A stretch of DNA of 64,000 bases from an uncultured Candidatus Binatia bacterium (GTDB lineage Bacteria > Desulfobacterota > Binatia > UBA9968 > JAJDTQ01): assembly GCA_958295985.1 (NCBI GenBank), contig OY282432.1, forward strand, positions 3,864,517-3,928,516. Direction: 5' to 3'. The notes beneath the pieces are model-generated. The model saw nothing but the letters and a program-made list of their open reading frames with translations. It made no database searches and was not told the origin of the DNA. Shown here in pieces: positions 1 to 8,922 of the stretch; the first letter of the stretch is position 1, and every line of letters begins with the position of its first letter. The position numbers were made by a program, and so were the translations under genes.

Positions 1-1841
1 GAAAGGGACGCGCTCCGGGACAACGGCTCGCCGATGAGGACGCCGCGGTCCCGGAGCGCGCGCCCCACGGCATCGTCGCCCGAAAGGAGCGCCAGACGCC
101 GCTGTTCCGCGGAACGGCGCAGGTCCACGCCCACCACTGCCACGCGCCGGCCGCCCACGCGCAGGAACAGACGGCGCAGAGGATCGACGCCTTTCACCTG
201 AGGCCCGCTCGCAAGCCGCTCCACCAGTCGCGGGCTCAGAGCCGCGCCCGGCCCGGGCCGTGCCCCGACCGCTGCGCTCACGTAGACATCGGCGCGCAGC
301 GAGCGGTCCACCCAGCGCACCAGGGTTTCGCGAAAGCTCTCCACCAGCAGGGTAATGCCCACCAGCAGGCACACGGCCATGGCCAGGGACGATACCGAGA
401 ACGAGGTGTTGGCCAGGGTCGCCCCGAGGCTCCGAACGCCATACCGGAAACCAAAGTCCGGGACCCGGACCCGCCCGGTCAAGCGCTGTACCAGCCAGGG
501 GGCGAGCAACGGCAGGCACAGCAACATGGCGGTGGAAAGGACGAATCCCGACGGCCGCCAGCGCCAACCCCCGAGCCAGTACCACGCCACCGTCCCGGCC
601 ACCAGCACGAGACCGAGACGGAAGAGATTACGGGCGCCGGCGTTTCCGGCAGCCTGTGCCGGCAAGTTATCCAGCAGTGTCCGCGTGTCCCTGCGCCACA
701 CGTCGAGGGCCGGCAGCAGCGTCCCGCTCAGGGCTCCCCCCAGACCGGCGAAGACCGCCAGCACCAGGGTGCCGCCGGACACTTCCAGCGACTCGATCTC
801 CCGGAGCATGTAGATATTGGTCAGGGTGGAACTCACGGCGTCCAGGTTCCAGATGGCCGTCCAGTAGCCCGCGAAGATGCCGATGACCACTCCCATGACC
901 CCGAGCAACGCCGCCTCGCCCAGGATGAGAGCCAGCACCTGAGCCGGGGTGGCGCCCAGGGACCGCAGCACCCCGAACTCCCTTCGCTGCCACACCAGGC
1001 AGGCGCGCATGCTGCTGAACACGAGGAACGTGCCCACAAGCAAGCTGACGAGGCTCAGCGCGGTGAGGTTCAACCGGAAGGCGCCGAGAAGCTGCTGTGC
1101 CTGCCCGGTTCGTTCCGACGGCGTTACCGCGTCCACGCGGCCGCGGAGTCCGTCTTCGATGCGGGTCGCCAGCGCCGCGAGATCGGTCCCCTCGGCGGCC
1201 TTGACGCCGATGCGATGCAGTGTCCCGACGCCGCCCAACAGGGACTGGGCTTCGGCGATGTCCATCACCAGGGCCCGGCGGCTGCCCGAGGCGCCCCATC
1301 GCTGGAAGTCGATGAACGCCCCGACCCGGAGCGCACGCACATGGGGGCCGTCACGGACCTCGAACCGGTCCCCCACCTTCCAACCCATGGCCGTCGCCAG
1401 TTCCGGGCTGACCGCCACCCAACCACGCCGGCGCACCGCTACGCCGGCCTCCGCTCCCGGCGCGAGTCCGGAACGCGCCTTCCGGAAATCCTGGGCGGGT
1501 GCGAGCAGATCGATCCCCAGCAACCGCACGAACGTGTCCGGCCGTCCCTCCATCGGCACCGTGGTCTCGAAGACGGGCCAGGCCGCGGCCACCCCCGGGG
1601 TGCCCCGGACACGTGGGTAAACCGGGTCCGGCAGGCGCCCGCCCTTGCCGGTGACGACGATGTCGGCGGGGCCGCCGATGGCGCGGACCCCGGCGGCGAA
1701 CGAAGCGACGGCGCTCTGGTTGAGGATGCGGATGCTGATGACCGAGGCCACCCCCAGGGCCACGCCAAGGACGGTCAGACCGTACAGCACCGGGTTGGTG
1801 CGCCAGTGCGCGGATACGGTCCGGTAGAAGTAGCGTAGCAT
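1..1841 (-). CDS. ABC transporter permease, FtsX/MacB type (3' end outside window)
   Basis: Open reading frame entering from the left edge with no stop inside the window, so at least 613 residues are present and the C-terminus is missing. It begins MLRYFYRTVSAHWR and has an N-terminal membrane segment near residues 15-35. A periplasmic core region follows, then an FtsX-type membrane domain with the characteristic stretch SSMRACLVWQRREFGVLRS. A second set of hydrophobic segments follows, suggesting the two-FtsX-domain permease form of about 800 residues. It starts 9 bases after the stop of the upstream ATPase gene, so the two form one transporter that probably moves lipids, lipoproteins or peptides out of the inner membrane. 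The substrate cannot be read from sequence. The start is an ATG at 1841. Confidence 0.85.
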   Translation of the reverse strand, partial: MLRYFYRTVSAHWRTNPVLYGLTVLGVALGVASVISIRILNQSAVASFAAGVRAIGGPADIVVTGKGGRLPDPVYPRVRGTPGVAAAWPVFETTVPMEGRPDTFVRLLGIDLLAPAQDFRKARSGLAPGAEAGVAVRRRGWVAVSPELATAMGWKVGDRFEVRDGPHVRALRVGAFIDFQRWGASGSRRALVMDIAEAQSLLGGVGTLHRIGVKAAEGTDLAALATRIEDGLRGRVDAVTPSERTGQAQQLLGAFRLNLTALSLVSLLVGTFLVFSSMRACLVWQRREFGVLRSLGATPAQVLALILGEAALLGVMGVVIGIFAGYWTAIWNLDAVSSTLTNIYMLREIESLEVSGGTLVLAVFAGLGGALSGTLLPALDVWRRDTRTLLDNLPAQAAGNAGARNLFRLGLVLVAGTVAWYWLGGWRWRPSGFVLSTAMLLCLPLLAPWLVQRLTGRVRVPDFGFRYGVRSLGATLANTSFSVSSLAMAVCLLVGITLLVESFRETLVRWVDRSLRADVYVSAAVGARPGPGAALSPRLVERLASGPQVKGVDPLRRLFLRVGGRRVAVVGVDLRRSAEQRRLALLSGDDAVGRALRDRGVLIGEPLSRSASL

Positions 1842-1850
1842 TGGCGGGGC

Positions 1851-2549
1851 TTACGTCGTGCTGCCGGATTCCGGGTCCAGCATCCCGCTGTGGAGCCGCA
1901 GGATGCCATCGGCCATGGCCGCCAGCTCACGACTGTGGGTAGCATAGACCAGCGTCGCCCCCTCCTCCGACACCATTTGCAGCATGAGTTCCATCACCAT
2001 CTGGCCGCTGGCGTCATCCAGACTGCCGGTGGGCTCGTCCGCCAGCAACAGGCGCGGCCGCCGCAGCAACGCCCGGCAGATGGCCACCCTTTGCATCTCG
2101 CCGCCGCTGAGCCCGGCCACCGGATCATCGGCTCGGTCCGCCAGGCCCACCCGCTCCAGCAGCGCCGTTACCCGCTCGCGGAAGGAACGCGCCCGGGCGC
2201 CGGCGATGAGCTCCGGCAGGGCCACGTTGTCCCGCACCGTCAGGTGGGGAAGGAGGTGGAAAAGCTGAAAGACGAATCCGATGTCGCGCCGGCGGAGCCG
2301 GGTGCGGCCGGTCTCGCTGAGACCCGCAAGAGGCGTGCCGTGCACCGCCACCGACCCGTGGGTGGGCACGTCGATGCCGGCCGCGAGGTGCAGCAGCGTG
2401 GACTTGCCGCTGCCGCTGCGGCCGACGATGGACGCGGTCGTGCCCGGGGCGATCTCGAAGGAGACGTCGCGCAGAGCGTAGCGCTGCACCGAGCCTGCCC
2501 CGTCGTACACCTTGGACACCTTGGCGAACGTAAGCGCGGCCTGTTCCAT
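1851..2549 (-). CDS. ABC transporter ATP-binding protein (LolD/MacB/DevA class)
   Basis: A 232-residue ATPase that powers the adjacent FtsX-type permease. Visible motifs are Walker A GRSGSGKST near residue 43, the Q-loop region FVFQLFHLLPHLTV, ABC signature LSGGEMQR, Walker B LLLADEPT followed by GSLDD, and the H-loop region YATHSRELA. The pattern LLPHLTVRDNVALP is typical of the LolD/MacB/FtsE group. It is the first gene of a two-gene transcript; the permease start follows its stop by 9 bases. No membrane fusion protein or outer-membrane partner is visible on this side. Confidence 0.92.
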   Translation of the reverse strand: MEQAALTFAKVSKVYDGAGSVQRYALRDVSFEIAPGTTASIVGRSGSGKSTLLHLAAGIDVPTHGSVAVHGTPLAGLSETGRTRLRRRDIGFVFQLFHLLPHLTVRDNVALPELIAGARARSFRERVTALLERVGLADRADDPVAGLSGGEMQRVAICRALLRRPRLLLADEPTGSLDDASGQMVMELMLQMVSEEGATLVYATHSRELAAMADGILRLHSGMLDPESGSTT

Positions 2550-2713
2550 TCACGCTTGGACTGCCGGAAAGGCGCGAGTTATCGGGGACCCGTTAACCTC
2601 TCTCTACACAGTGGACTCTTGCTTACTCGGAAAGGTTCTTGGTTCCGGCTTTACATTCGGTTCCGTTGGCGATGGCGAACGGTCAGCGCTCACCCAATTC
2701 GATCATCGAATTC

Positions 2714-3085
2714 CTACAGCCTGACAGGGCGGGAATGGGAAGCCAGGATTTGCTGGCGTTGTTTCCGTTCCGATGGCTCCCGGGGCCAACCGAGGACGTT
2801 CGCGTGTCGCGGTGGGTCGTCATCGTGTTCGACCCGAAGACCGGCCTCTTGCACGGCCGACTCATCGAACTCTCCCCAACCATGGAGTTTCAACGCGGTA
2901 GGATGTTTCTTCACAACCTCGTCGCCTAGATTGCGGATCTGATCACGGACAAGACCATCGACACGAAAGACTGAAAGCTCAAGCGACTTGTTCGGCTCGA
3001 ACAACTTGGGCTTTACGATTGAGTCGGTTAGACGGCCGCTCTCCACCGCGAACCTGGCAAGCAAACCCACAGCCCTGACGGTCAT
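2714..3085 (-). CDS. Unknown protein, third gene of a three-gene cassette
   Basis: A 123-residue soluble protein whose ATG overlaps the stop of the preceding gene (ATGA), showing translational coupling. Two stretches look like family signatures: LELSVFRVDGL near residues 35-45 and DDPPRHANVLGWP near residues 88-100. They are rich in charged and invariant-type residues (His, Arg, Pro, Trp). There is no signal peptide or membrane segment. I recall similar LSVFR/PPRHANI patterns in hypothetical proteins from other bacteria but cannot name a family. The region is visibly poorer in G+C than its neighbours, suggesting acquisition as a unit with the two upstream genes. No function is proposed. Confidence 0.7.
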   Translation of the reverse strand: MTVRAVGLLARFAVESGRLTDSIVKPKLFEPNKSLELSVFRVDGLVRDQIRNLGDEVVKKHPTALKLHGWGEFDESAVQEAGLRVEHDDDPPRHANVLGWPREPSERKQRQQILASHSRPVRL

Positions 3086-3738
3086 TCGGCTTGAGAACTC
3101 CGCAGCCGTTCAAAGCAGCAGCGCACGAATTGCGGCAACTTCCCGGTCCACGACTCGCTACCGTTCAATCGAGCACCCCGGAACATTCCTGAAAATGCGA
3201 TTTCCCCGGAAGGACCAACGCTTACCGTGACCATCACGTCCTGGGCGATAACCCAATCGAAATCCACCTCGCCGTGCGGCGTGGCGGCGACATCGGGCCG
3301 GGCGATGTAGCCCGGGAACCCGTCTATCAGTTGCTGCGCAATATCGACCGTCCCCGGGGCAAGCGCAAGCGCGCCTTCCCCGTCCCAGTTCTCGGCGCCA
3401 GCGTGCTTCAAAAGAGCGTAAACTTCCTGCTTGAGTGACTCTCCGTCCGCATCCGAGTGTCTATCGCTCCCCACGTTGGAAGTCGTCGTCGGAGGAACTT
3501 CCCAGATCCGACTGAGGTTATCGTGAGGTATGAATTCGTCCCGCTTCGACAAGAAGTCAATTTCTTCCAGCCGTTGTAGCTGAGTCAATAAGATACTTCG
3601 CAATAGCGACCTGATCCCTGAAATACCCGTAGGCTCCTCGTGCTCCATGAGTTCGGGAGACGTGACGGGCACAGAGGGAGACAACGGTACCCCAGTGGGG
3701 CTACAGACAGGATTCGGTGGCCTCTCTTGCAATGCCAT
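3082..3738 (-). CDS. Unknown protein with WDG-type C-terminal domain, second gene of cassette
   Basis: About 218 residues. I chose the ATG at 3738 because AAGGAGTG lies 6-8 bases before it; a GTG at 3756 would overlap the upstream gene. The first ~100 residues are poorly ordered (Pro, Ser and charged). The C-terminal ~100 residues carry NWDGEGA, then a stretch pairing a helix with the strands GEVDFDW and VSVGPSGEIAFSGMF, and end in a helix. This looks like a small compact alpha/beta domain. It starts one base past the preceding stop and overlaps the next start by four bases, so the three products are probably made together and may form a complex. Function unknown. Confidence 0.7.
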   Translation of the reverse strand: MALQERPPNPVCSPTGVPLSPSVPVTSPELMEHEEPTGISGIRSLLRSILLTQLQRLEEIDFLSKRDEFIPHDNLSRIWEVPPTTTSNVGSDRHSDADGESLKQEVYALLKHAGAENWDGEGALALAPGTVDIAQQLIDGFPGYIARPDVAATPHGEVDFDWVIAQDVMVTVSVGPSGEIAFSGMFRGARLNGSESWTGKLPQFVRCCFERLRSSQAE

Positions 3739-3739
3739 G

Positions 3740-4369
3740 TCATTCACTCCTTGCACTGTCGGCGATTCGCTGGTGTAACGCCAAGACGTACGCCCTGAAG
3801 TCTCCGATATGGTTCATCTTCATCTCTAACCGATCATTGGGTTTGACTTCCTGATGGCCGTTTACCGCGATGTACAAGTTTTCGCCGCTAGAATTCGCCT
3901 CCGGCTCGATGCGAACGTCGTAAAGCACTTCGTCCTTTCTGAAGCGCACCCCTGCACGGGTGTCAATGGGTGGTGCGCCGACAAGGTCGGCTATCCGGGG
4001 GTCGAACATCCGCGAGCAGAAGCTGACGCCCTTCATGCCGCAATACTGCTGATTAAAGACAGTATCGCAGTTCATCCCGACGCCGGAAACACGAACGGCT
4101 CCTCGCGCTGGCTCAATCACCTCTGCAATGATCTTGGCCGAGTCAACGACTGCCTGTGGCAGGATGTCGGTATTCTGACATATCAAATCAATTCGGCCTG
4201 GCGTAACATTGAAACGGTATAGGCCCGATGAATAACTAAACCGGCCAATCGGTCCCGCCTTCAGTTGATCTGTATCCAGATGACTGTCGAACAGCGCGCG
4301 TTCATCGAACATTGCGAGCGGGAACTCCCCACCGACGAACACCAAGCTGCTCATGTACGTCTGTGCCAT
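3740..4369 (-). CDS. Unknown protein, first gene of a three-gene cassette
   Basis: A 209-residue soluble protein starting at ATG 4369 with a GGAG site about 9 bases upstream. The middle contains a beta-rich stretch (GRFSYSSGLYRFNVTPGRID) and the C-terminal part a strand-rich region (RFRKDEVLYDVRIEPE) that ends in NDRLEMKMNH and a helix. No enzyme motif, signal peptide or membrane span is seen. It is the promoter-proximal member of a compact three-gene set lying between an ABC transporter and an epimerase, and its base composition is lower in G+C than either. Function unknown; it could be the specificity or scaffold component of a small accessory system. Confidence 0.68.
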   Translation of the reverse strand: MAQTYMSSLVFVGGEFPLAMFDERALFDSHLDTDQLKAGPIGRFSYSSGLYRFNVTPGRIDLICQNTDILPQAVVDSAKIIAEVIEPARGAVRVSGVGMNCDTVFNQQYCGMKGVSFCSRMFDPRIADLVGAPPIDTRAGVRFRKDEVLYDVRIEPEANSSGENLYIAVNGHQEVKPNDRLEMKMNHIGDFRAYVLALHQRIADSARSE

Positions 4370-4568
4370 CTACACGGACTCCTGCTGCATCTCCAGCGAC
4401 ACGGTAAATGTGTGCGCCTGCAACGAATATGATGGGATTCTCGTAGCGAAGTCAAGAGTTTGGGGCCGCGGCTGGGCGGACACATGGACACATCTCCGCA
4501 ACGACCGGTGGGCCGGTGCTCGGCGCGCCTCCGACGCAAGGTCGGAAGCGCCGGGGCAGGCCAGACCG

Positions 4569-5465
4569 TCACCCTGTGCCAAGGACATGGCGCAACCCCT
4601 CTGCCAGCGACCGGTGGCGAAACGCGTACCCGGACGCCAGCAGGTTGTCCGGCTTCACCCGAGTGCTTGCCAGGAGCAACGCATCCGCCATCTCGCCGAA
4701 CATCAGCCGGGCCACGAAACCGGGAACCGGGAACACGGCAGGACGCCGTAGCACGCGGCCCAGGACGGCGGTGAACTCGCGGTTGGTCACGGGCGCCGGC
4801 GCCGCCATGTTCACCGGCCCGGAAGCGGTTTCCGTGGCCAGCAGGTGACCCAAGGCGGCCGCGGTGTCGTCCAGGGTGACCCAGCTCATGTACTGCCGGC
4901 CATTGCCCACGACGCCGCCGACCCCGAGCCTGAAGGGCGTCAGCATCTTGGCCAGAGCGCCGCCAGCCCTGCTGAGCACGACACCCAGTCGCGCGTGGAC
5001 CACGCGAATGCCCTTGGCTTCCGCCGCTTCGGTGGCCGCCTCCCACTCGCGGCACACCTCGGAAAGGAAGCCGGAGCCTGCCGGACTTTGCTCCGTGAGT
5101 TCCTCATCGCCGCGGTCGCCGTAGAATCCGATGGCTGACGCGGACACCAGCACCCGAGGCGGCCGCTCCAGGGCCGCCAGGGTCCTGGCCAGCAACAGCG
5201 TCCCGCGCACACGGCTTTCCCTGATGCGGCGTTTCTTCTCGGCGTTCCAGCGCCCGGAAGCGATGTTCTCGCCGGCCAGGTGAACGACGCCATCGAACCC
5301 TTCCAGGGCTTCCGCTTCAAGCGTGCCTGCGTCCGGATCCCATGGGACGTCGCCGGACCCCGGAGCCGACCGCACCAGACGCACGACCTCATGTCCATCG
5401 GTCGTCAGCAACGGGACCAGGGCGCTGCCTACCAGTCCCGACGCTCCGGTCACCAGTATCTTCAT
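4569..5465 (-). CDS. TIGR01777-family NAD-dependent epimerase/dehydratase-like protein (YfcH/SDR39U1 type)
   Basis: 298 residues of the atypical SDR family also called YfcH, SulA-like or SDR39U1. The N-terminus has the Rossmann glycine motif TGASGLVGSAL, then VVHLAGENIA, the family signature SASAIGFYGDRG carrying the Ser/Tyr region, and RLGVVLSRAGGAL. The C-terminal DUF1731-type region has RVKPDNLLASGYAFRH. The ATG at 5465 is preceded by GGAAAGGAGG, which fixes the start; the open frame runs much further upstream only because it is antisense to trpB. The substrate of this family is not established. It is divergent from trpBA and shares a roughly 230-base intergenic region with it. Confidence 0.93.
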   Translation of the reverse strand: MKILVTGASGLVGSALVPLLTTDGHEVVRLVRSAPGSGDVPWDPDAGTLEAEALEGFDGVVHLAGENIASGRWNAEKKRRIRESRVRGTLLLARTLAALERPPRVLVSASAIGFYGDRGDEELTEQSPAGSGFLSEVCREWEAATEAAEAKGIRVVHARLGVVLSRAGGALAKMLTPFRLGVGGVVGNGRQYMSWVTLDDTAAALGHLLATETASGPVNMAAPAPVTNREFTAVLGRVLRRPAVFPVPGFVARLMFGEMADALLLASTRVKPDNLLASGYAFRHRSLAEGLRHVLGTG

Positions 5466-5696
5466 TCGGGCCTCCTTTCCCAGACGCCGGTCCGAGTATG
5501 CAAGAATCCACTCCGTGGTCCGTTTCATCATAGCACCTCCGAGCCGTTTACCGAGACCGCGACAACAGAGCGGAGGGAGCACGGTGCGTAGCAAGGGGGC
5601 GGGACCAGCGCCTGTTTGACTTACCTGCCAAGTGCTCTTAAATCTTTCGTCAGTGGGGCTCTGGAACGGCAGCCCCTGCGTGTCCGTACCTGGACC

Positions 5697-6944
5697 ATGC
5701 TCGATAGTCTGCTGAAAAACGTGGAACAGCGCACCGGCTATTTCGGCGCCTACGGCGGCGCCTTTACGCCGGAGATCCTGCGCACGACCCTGGACGAGTT
5801 GATCGCGGCCTTCGAAGATGCGCGCAAGGACCCGTCGTTTTGGGAAGAGTTCCGGGCGGTGATGCAGTCCTACTCGTGCCGGCCCACCCCCATGACCTAC
5901 CTCGGGAATCTGAGCGAAACCCTCGGTGGCCCGGGGATATACATGAAGCGGGAGGATCTCAACCAGACCGGCTCGCACAAGATCAACAACGTCATGGGCC
6001 AGGGCCTGCTGGTGGCGCGCATGGGCAAGAAGCGCGTCATCGCCGAGACCGGCGCCGGGCAACACGGCGTCGCCACCGCCACCATGGCCGCCCGGCTGGG
6101 ACTCGCGTGCACCATCTACATGGGCGCCGTAGACGTGGAGCGGCAACGCCCCAACGTGTTCTGGATGGAGCAGCTCGGGGCGGAAGTGGTTTCGGTGGAA
6201 GACGGCTCCGCCACCCTGAAGGACGCCATCAACCAGTGCCTGCGGGACTGGGCCTTCTCCATGGACGACACCCACTACGTCCTGGGAACCGCGTGCGGGC
6301 CGCACCCGTTTCCGCAGATCGTCGCGTATTTCCAGCAGGTCATCGGGCAGGAATGCCGCGAGCAGATGATCGCCGCCACGGGCCGTCTGCCGGACCGCGT
6401 CTATTGCTGCGTCGGCGGCGGCTCCAACGCCACCGGCACCTTCCTGGGCTTTCTCGATGACGCCGGCGTGGAACTCGTGGGGATGGAGGCCGGCGGCGAA
6501 GGGCTCGACTCGGGCCGGCACGCCGCCCGCCTGGCAGGCTCCGACGGCAGTCCCGGGGTGGCGCAGGGCTACAAGACCTACTTTCTCCAGGACCACGAAG
6601 GCCAGATGCGCCATACCCATTCCGTGGCCGCCGGGCTTGACTACATCGGGGTGAGCCCGATCCTGGCCTGCCTGCGGGAGAGCGGACGGGTCCGGTTCGA
6701 GGCGGCGACCGACGACGAGGTCCTGGAGGCGCTTCAGACGCTGCTGCGCCGCGAAGGCATCGTCGCCGCGCTGGAAAGCGCCCATGCCGTGGCCGGCGCC
6801 ATCCGCGAGGCGCCGCGCATGGGCCGGGACCAGACCGTCCTGATCACCCTGTCCGGCCGGGGCGACAAGGACATCTTCACCATCGCCGAGGCGTTGAACG
6901 ACCCCGGCTGGCAGCGGTTCCTGCTGCGGAAAGCCGGGCGTTGA
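5697..6944 (+). CDS. trpB: Tryptophan synthase beta chain
   Basis: PLP enzyme joining indole and serine to make tryptophan in the alpha2beta2 complex. Family signatures are YFGAYGGAFTPEIL, KREDLNQTGSHKINN (the Lys forms the PLP aldimine), ETGAGQHGVATATMAA and the phosphate-binding GGGSNATG. About 415 residues from the ATG at 5697. A TTG at 5616 would add 27 residues without family support, so the later start is preferred. The usual GAHKINN is GSHKINN here and several other positions are off-consensus, so this may be a divergent branch. It is followed by trpA with a four-base TTGA overlap. No other trp genes are in the window. Confidence 0.95.
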   Translation: MLDSLLKNVEQRTGYFGAYGGAFTPEILRTTLDELIAAFEDARKDPSFWEEFRAVMQSYSCRPTPMTYLGNLSETLGGPGIYMKREDLNQTGSHKINNVMGQGLLVARMGKKRVIAETGAGQHGVATATMAARLGLACTIYMGAVDVERQRPNVFWMEQLGAEVVSVEDGSATLKDAINQCLRDWAFSMDDTHYVLGTACGPHPFPQIVAYFQQVIGQECREQMIAATGRLPDRVYCCVGGGSNATGTFLGFLDDAGVELVGMEAGGEGLDSGRHAARLAGSDGSPGVAQGYKTYFLQDHEGQMRHTHSVAAGLDYIGVSPILACLRESGRVRFEAATDDEVLEALQTLLRREGIVAALESAHAVAGAIREAPRMGRDQTVLITLSGRGDKDIFTIAEALNDPGWQRFLLRKAGR

Positions 6945-7717
6945 ATCTCCGGACCTACATAGAGAGCCGTCTCGGCTCGCGAAAGATCCTGCTGATGACC
7001 CACGTCATCGTGGGTTATCCGTCGCTTGACGTGAACCGGCGGATGCTGGAACAGATGGAGCGCGCGGACGTGGACCTGGTGGAGTTGCAGATGCCCTTCA
7101 GCGAGCCCATTGCCGACGGACCGGTCTTCGCCCGGGCCAATCAGGAAGCCCTCAAGCAGGGCCTTTCCACGGACCAGTACTTCGACTTCATGGCGCGGGC
7201 CACCGGGCGGTTCGGTTTCCCTCACCTGATGATGGGGTACTACAACACCGTGTTCCGGCTCACCCATCGCGCCTTCTGCGAGCGACTGAGCCGGTCGGGA
7301 GGCGCGGGGTTCATCATCCCCGACCTTCCCATCGAGGAGTATCACGACCTCTTTCCGCTGAGCGAGACGCACGGGTTGGCGCCCATCGCGCTGTTCACGC
7401 CCACCAACTCCGATGCGCGCCTGGCCGAGATCGGGCGTCGCGGCCGGGGGTTCGTCTACGGCGTGGCGCGACGCGGCGTCACCGGCAAGCCCACGGACTT
7501 GAAGGCCGGCATCGACGCGCTGGCGGCGCGCTACCGGGCGGCCACGGAACTGCCCCTGGCCCTGGGCTTCGGCATCGCCGGCGGCAGCGATTTGCGGCAG
7601 CTCCACGGAAGCTGCGAGGTCGCCGTGGTGGGCTCGGCGTTGCTGGAACATTGGGAGAGCGGCGGCGAAGGAACATATGCGGATTTTCTCCAGGAGCTTC
7701 AGCAGGCGCGCTTCTGA
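6941..7717 (+). CDS. trpA: Tryptophan synthase alpha chain
   Basis: TIM-barrel partner of TrpB that splits indole-3-glycerol phosphate to indole and glyceraldehyde 3-phosphate. 258 residues from a TTG overlapping the trpB stop. The catalytic Glu is kept in VELQMPFSEPIADGP and the catalytic Asp in ADGP. The usual text is LELGVPFSDPLADGP, so Gln replaces Gly and Glu replaces Asp beside the active site. The phosphate-binding segment reads YGVARRGVTG instead of the common YLVSRAGVTG. The C-terminal loop has LALGFGIAGGSDL. It is probably active, but a divergent paralogue pair serving a special role is possible. Confidence 0.93.
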   Translation: MNLRTYIESRLGSRKILLMTHVIVGYPSLDVNRRMLEQMERADVDLVELQMPFSEPIADGPVFARANQEALKQGLSTDQYFDFMARATGRFGFPHLMMGYYNTVFRLTHRAFCERLSRSGGAGFIIPDLPIEEYHDLFPLSETHGLAPIALFTPTNSDARLAEIGRRGRGFVYGVARRGVTGKPTDLKAGIDALAARYRAATELPLALGFGIAGGSDLRQLHGSCEVAVVGSALLEHWESGGEGTYADFLQELQQARF

Positions 7718-7746
7718 GTCGCAACCCCGCACGGGACAGCGAAGCC

Positions 7747-8703
7747 ATGAAAGCGATCTTCATCCCCGAGACCGGCGGACCGGAAGTCCTGACCTACGGC
7801 GACATGCCCGCGCCGGAGATCGGCGCCGGCGACCTGCTGGTGCGCGTGAGGGCGGCGGCGCTCAACCGCCGGGACCTGTTCGCCCGCGAGGGGAGCCATG
7901 GCGTCAAGCCGCCGCTGCCCCACGTCCCGGGCCTGGAAGTGGCGGGCGAGGTGGTGGAGACAGGATCGGAGACCGCCGGTTTCAAGGCCGGCGACCGCGT
8001 CCTGGGGCGCTGCCGGGGCGGCGGCTACGCCGAGTTGGCGCGGATGGAAGCCGCAGACGCCTACGTTTTCCCGGGCTGGATGTCGTTCGAGGAAGCCGCG
8101 TGCATCGCCGTGCCCTTCGGCACCGCCTGGCGCATGCTGGTGCGCCGGGCCGCGCTGAAGTCGGGCGAGGACTTGTTGGTGATGGCGGCCGGCAGCGGCA
8201 TCGGCAGCGGCGCCATCCAGCTCGGCAAGCTGTTGGGCGCGCGGGTGATTACCACCGCGGGAGCGCAATGGAAGCTCGACAAGGCCGCGGAGCTCGGCGC
8301 CGACGCGGGCATCAACTACAAGGAAACCCCGGAATTCGGCCAAAAGGTTAAGGAGCTCACCGGCGGTGAGGGCGTCCACGTCGTCTTCGAGCACGTGGGC
8401 GCGCCGGTGTGGCGCGAGTGCTTCGCCAGCCTCCGGCGGGGCGGCCGCTTCATCAACTCCGGGGTCACCGCCGGCCACCGCGTGGAGCTTCACCTGGGCC
8501 AGCTCTGGACCCGTGAGCTCACCCTCATGGGCACCACCATGCGACCGCGTGAGGACATGCCCGAGGTCATGAAGCTGGTCCGCGAGCGCAAGCTGCACGG
8601 CGTGGTGTCCGAGGTGCTGCCGCTACGCGAAGCCGGGCGCGCCCACGAGCTCATGGAGCAAAGCGAGTTCTTCGGCAAGCTCGTGCTGGTTCCCGGGCAG
8701 TAG
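7747..8703 (+). CDS. MDR-superfamily zinc-type alcohol dehydrogenase/quinone oxidoreductase
   Basis: 318 residues of the medium-chain dehydrogenase family. The GroES-like N-terminal half has ALNRRDLFAREG and PHVPGLEVAGEVVETG, followed by GDRVLGRCRGGGYAE. The Rossmann half has MAAGSGIGSGAIQLGKLLGA, with the NADPH-type glycine motif AAGSGIGSGA. The catalytic zinc Cys of true alcohol dehydrogenases is absent (NRRD replaces the CGTD motif), so an NADPH-dependent quinone or enone reductase is more likely. It starts at the ATG 30 bases after trpA and may be co-transcribed. Substrate not identifiable. Confidence 0.88.
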   Translation: MKAIFIPETGGPEVLTYGDMPAPEIGAGDLLVRVRAAALNRRDLFAREGSHGVKPPLPHVPGLEVAGEVVETGSETAGFKAGDRVLGRCRGGGYAELARMEAADAYVFPGWMSFEEAACIAVPFGTAWRMLVRRAALKSGEDLLVMAAGSGIGSGAIQLGKLLGARVITTAGAQWKLDKAAELGADAGINYKETPEFGQKVKELTGGEGVHVVFEHVGAPVWRECFASLRRGGRFINSGVTAGHRVELHLGQLWTRELTLMGTTMRPREDMPEVMKLVRERKLHGVVSEVLPLREAGRAHELMEQSEFFGKLVLVPGQ

Positions 8704-8725
8704 CAACCCCGCCAACGCCCGAACC

Positions 8726-8752
8726 GTCATTCCGGCGAAAACCGGAATCCAG
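8726..8752. repeat. Short palindromic intergenic repeat, copy 1
   Basis: A 27-base element with inverted core ATTCCGG/CCGGAAT around GCGAAAA, ending in ATCCAG. This is the GTCATTCCGG...CCGGAATCCAG kind of dispersed element common in G+C-rich bacterial genomes. It lies in the 219-base gap after the MDR oxidoreductase gene. Confidence 0.75.
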
Positions 8753-8803
8753 AGAAGGGGCCGGTCTGGACCGAACTTTTCATGTGGTCCACAAAGGGCC
8801 ATG

Positions 8804-8830
8804 GTGATTCCGGTTTGACCCGGAATCCAG
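8804..8830. repeat. Short palindromic intergenic repeat, copy 2
   Basis: Second 27-base copy, same orientation as copy 1, with the inverted core ATTCCGG/CCGGAAT and the same ATCCAG tail but a different loop (TTTGAC). It sits between the MDR gene and the panE-like gene, about 93 bases before the latter's start. Confidence 0.75.
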
Positions 8831-8922
8831 GGAGAGGGATTGGGTGCCCATGGCAGGCACCGGTCAATGGGCTGCGGATTTTGCGAGGGTCGGGGCATTC
8901 GGCCAAGGCTTGGCTTGAGATC

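Noticed and set aside
2550..2713. Possible small gene between the ABC ATPase and the unknown cassette
   Set aside because: Short overlapping frames only, none with an SD or family-like text.
5466..6785. A 440-residue N-terminal extension of the TIGR01777 epimerase
   Set aside because: It is antisense to trpB; the SD and canonical Rossmann start place the true ATG at 5465.
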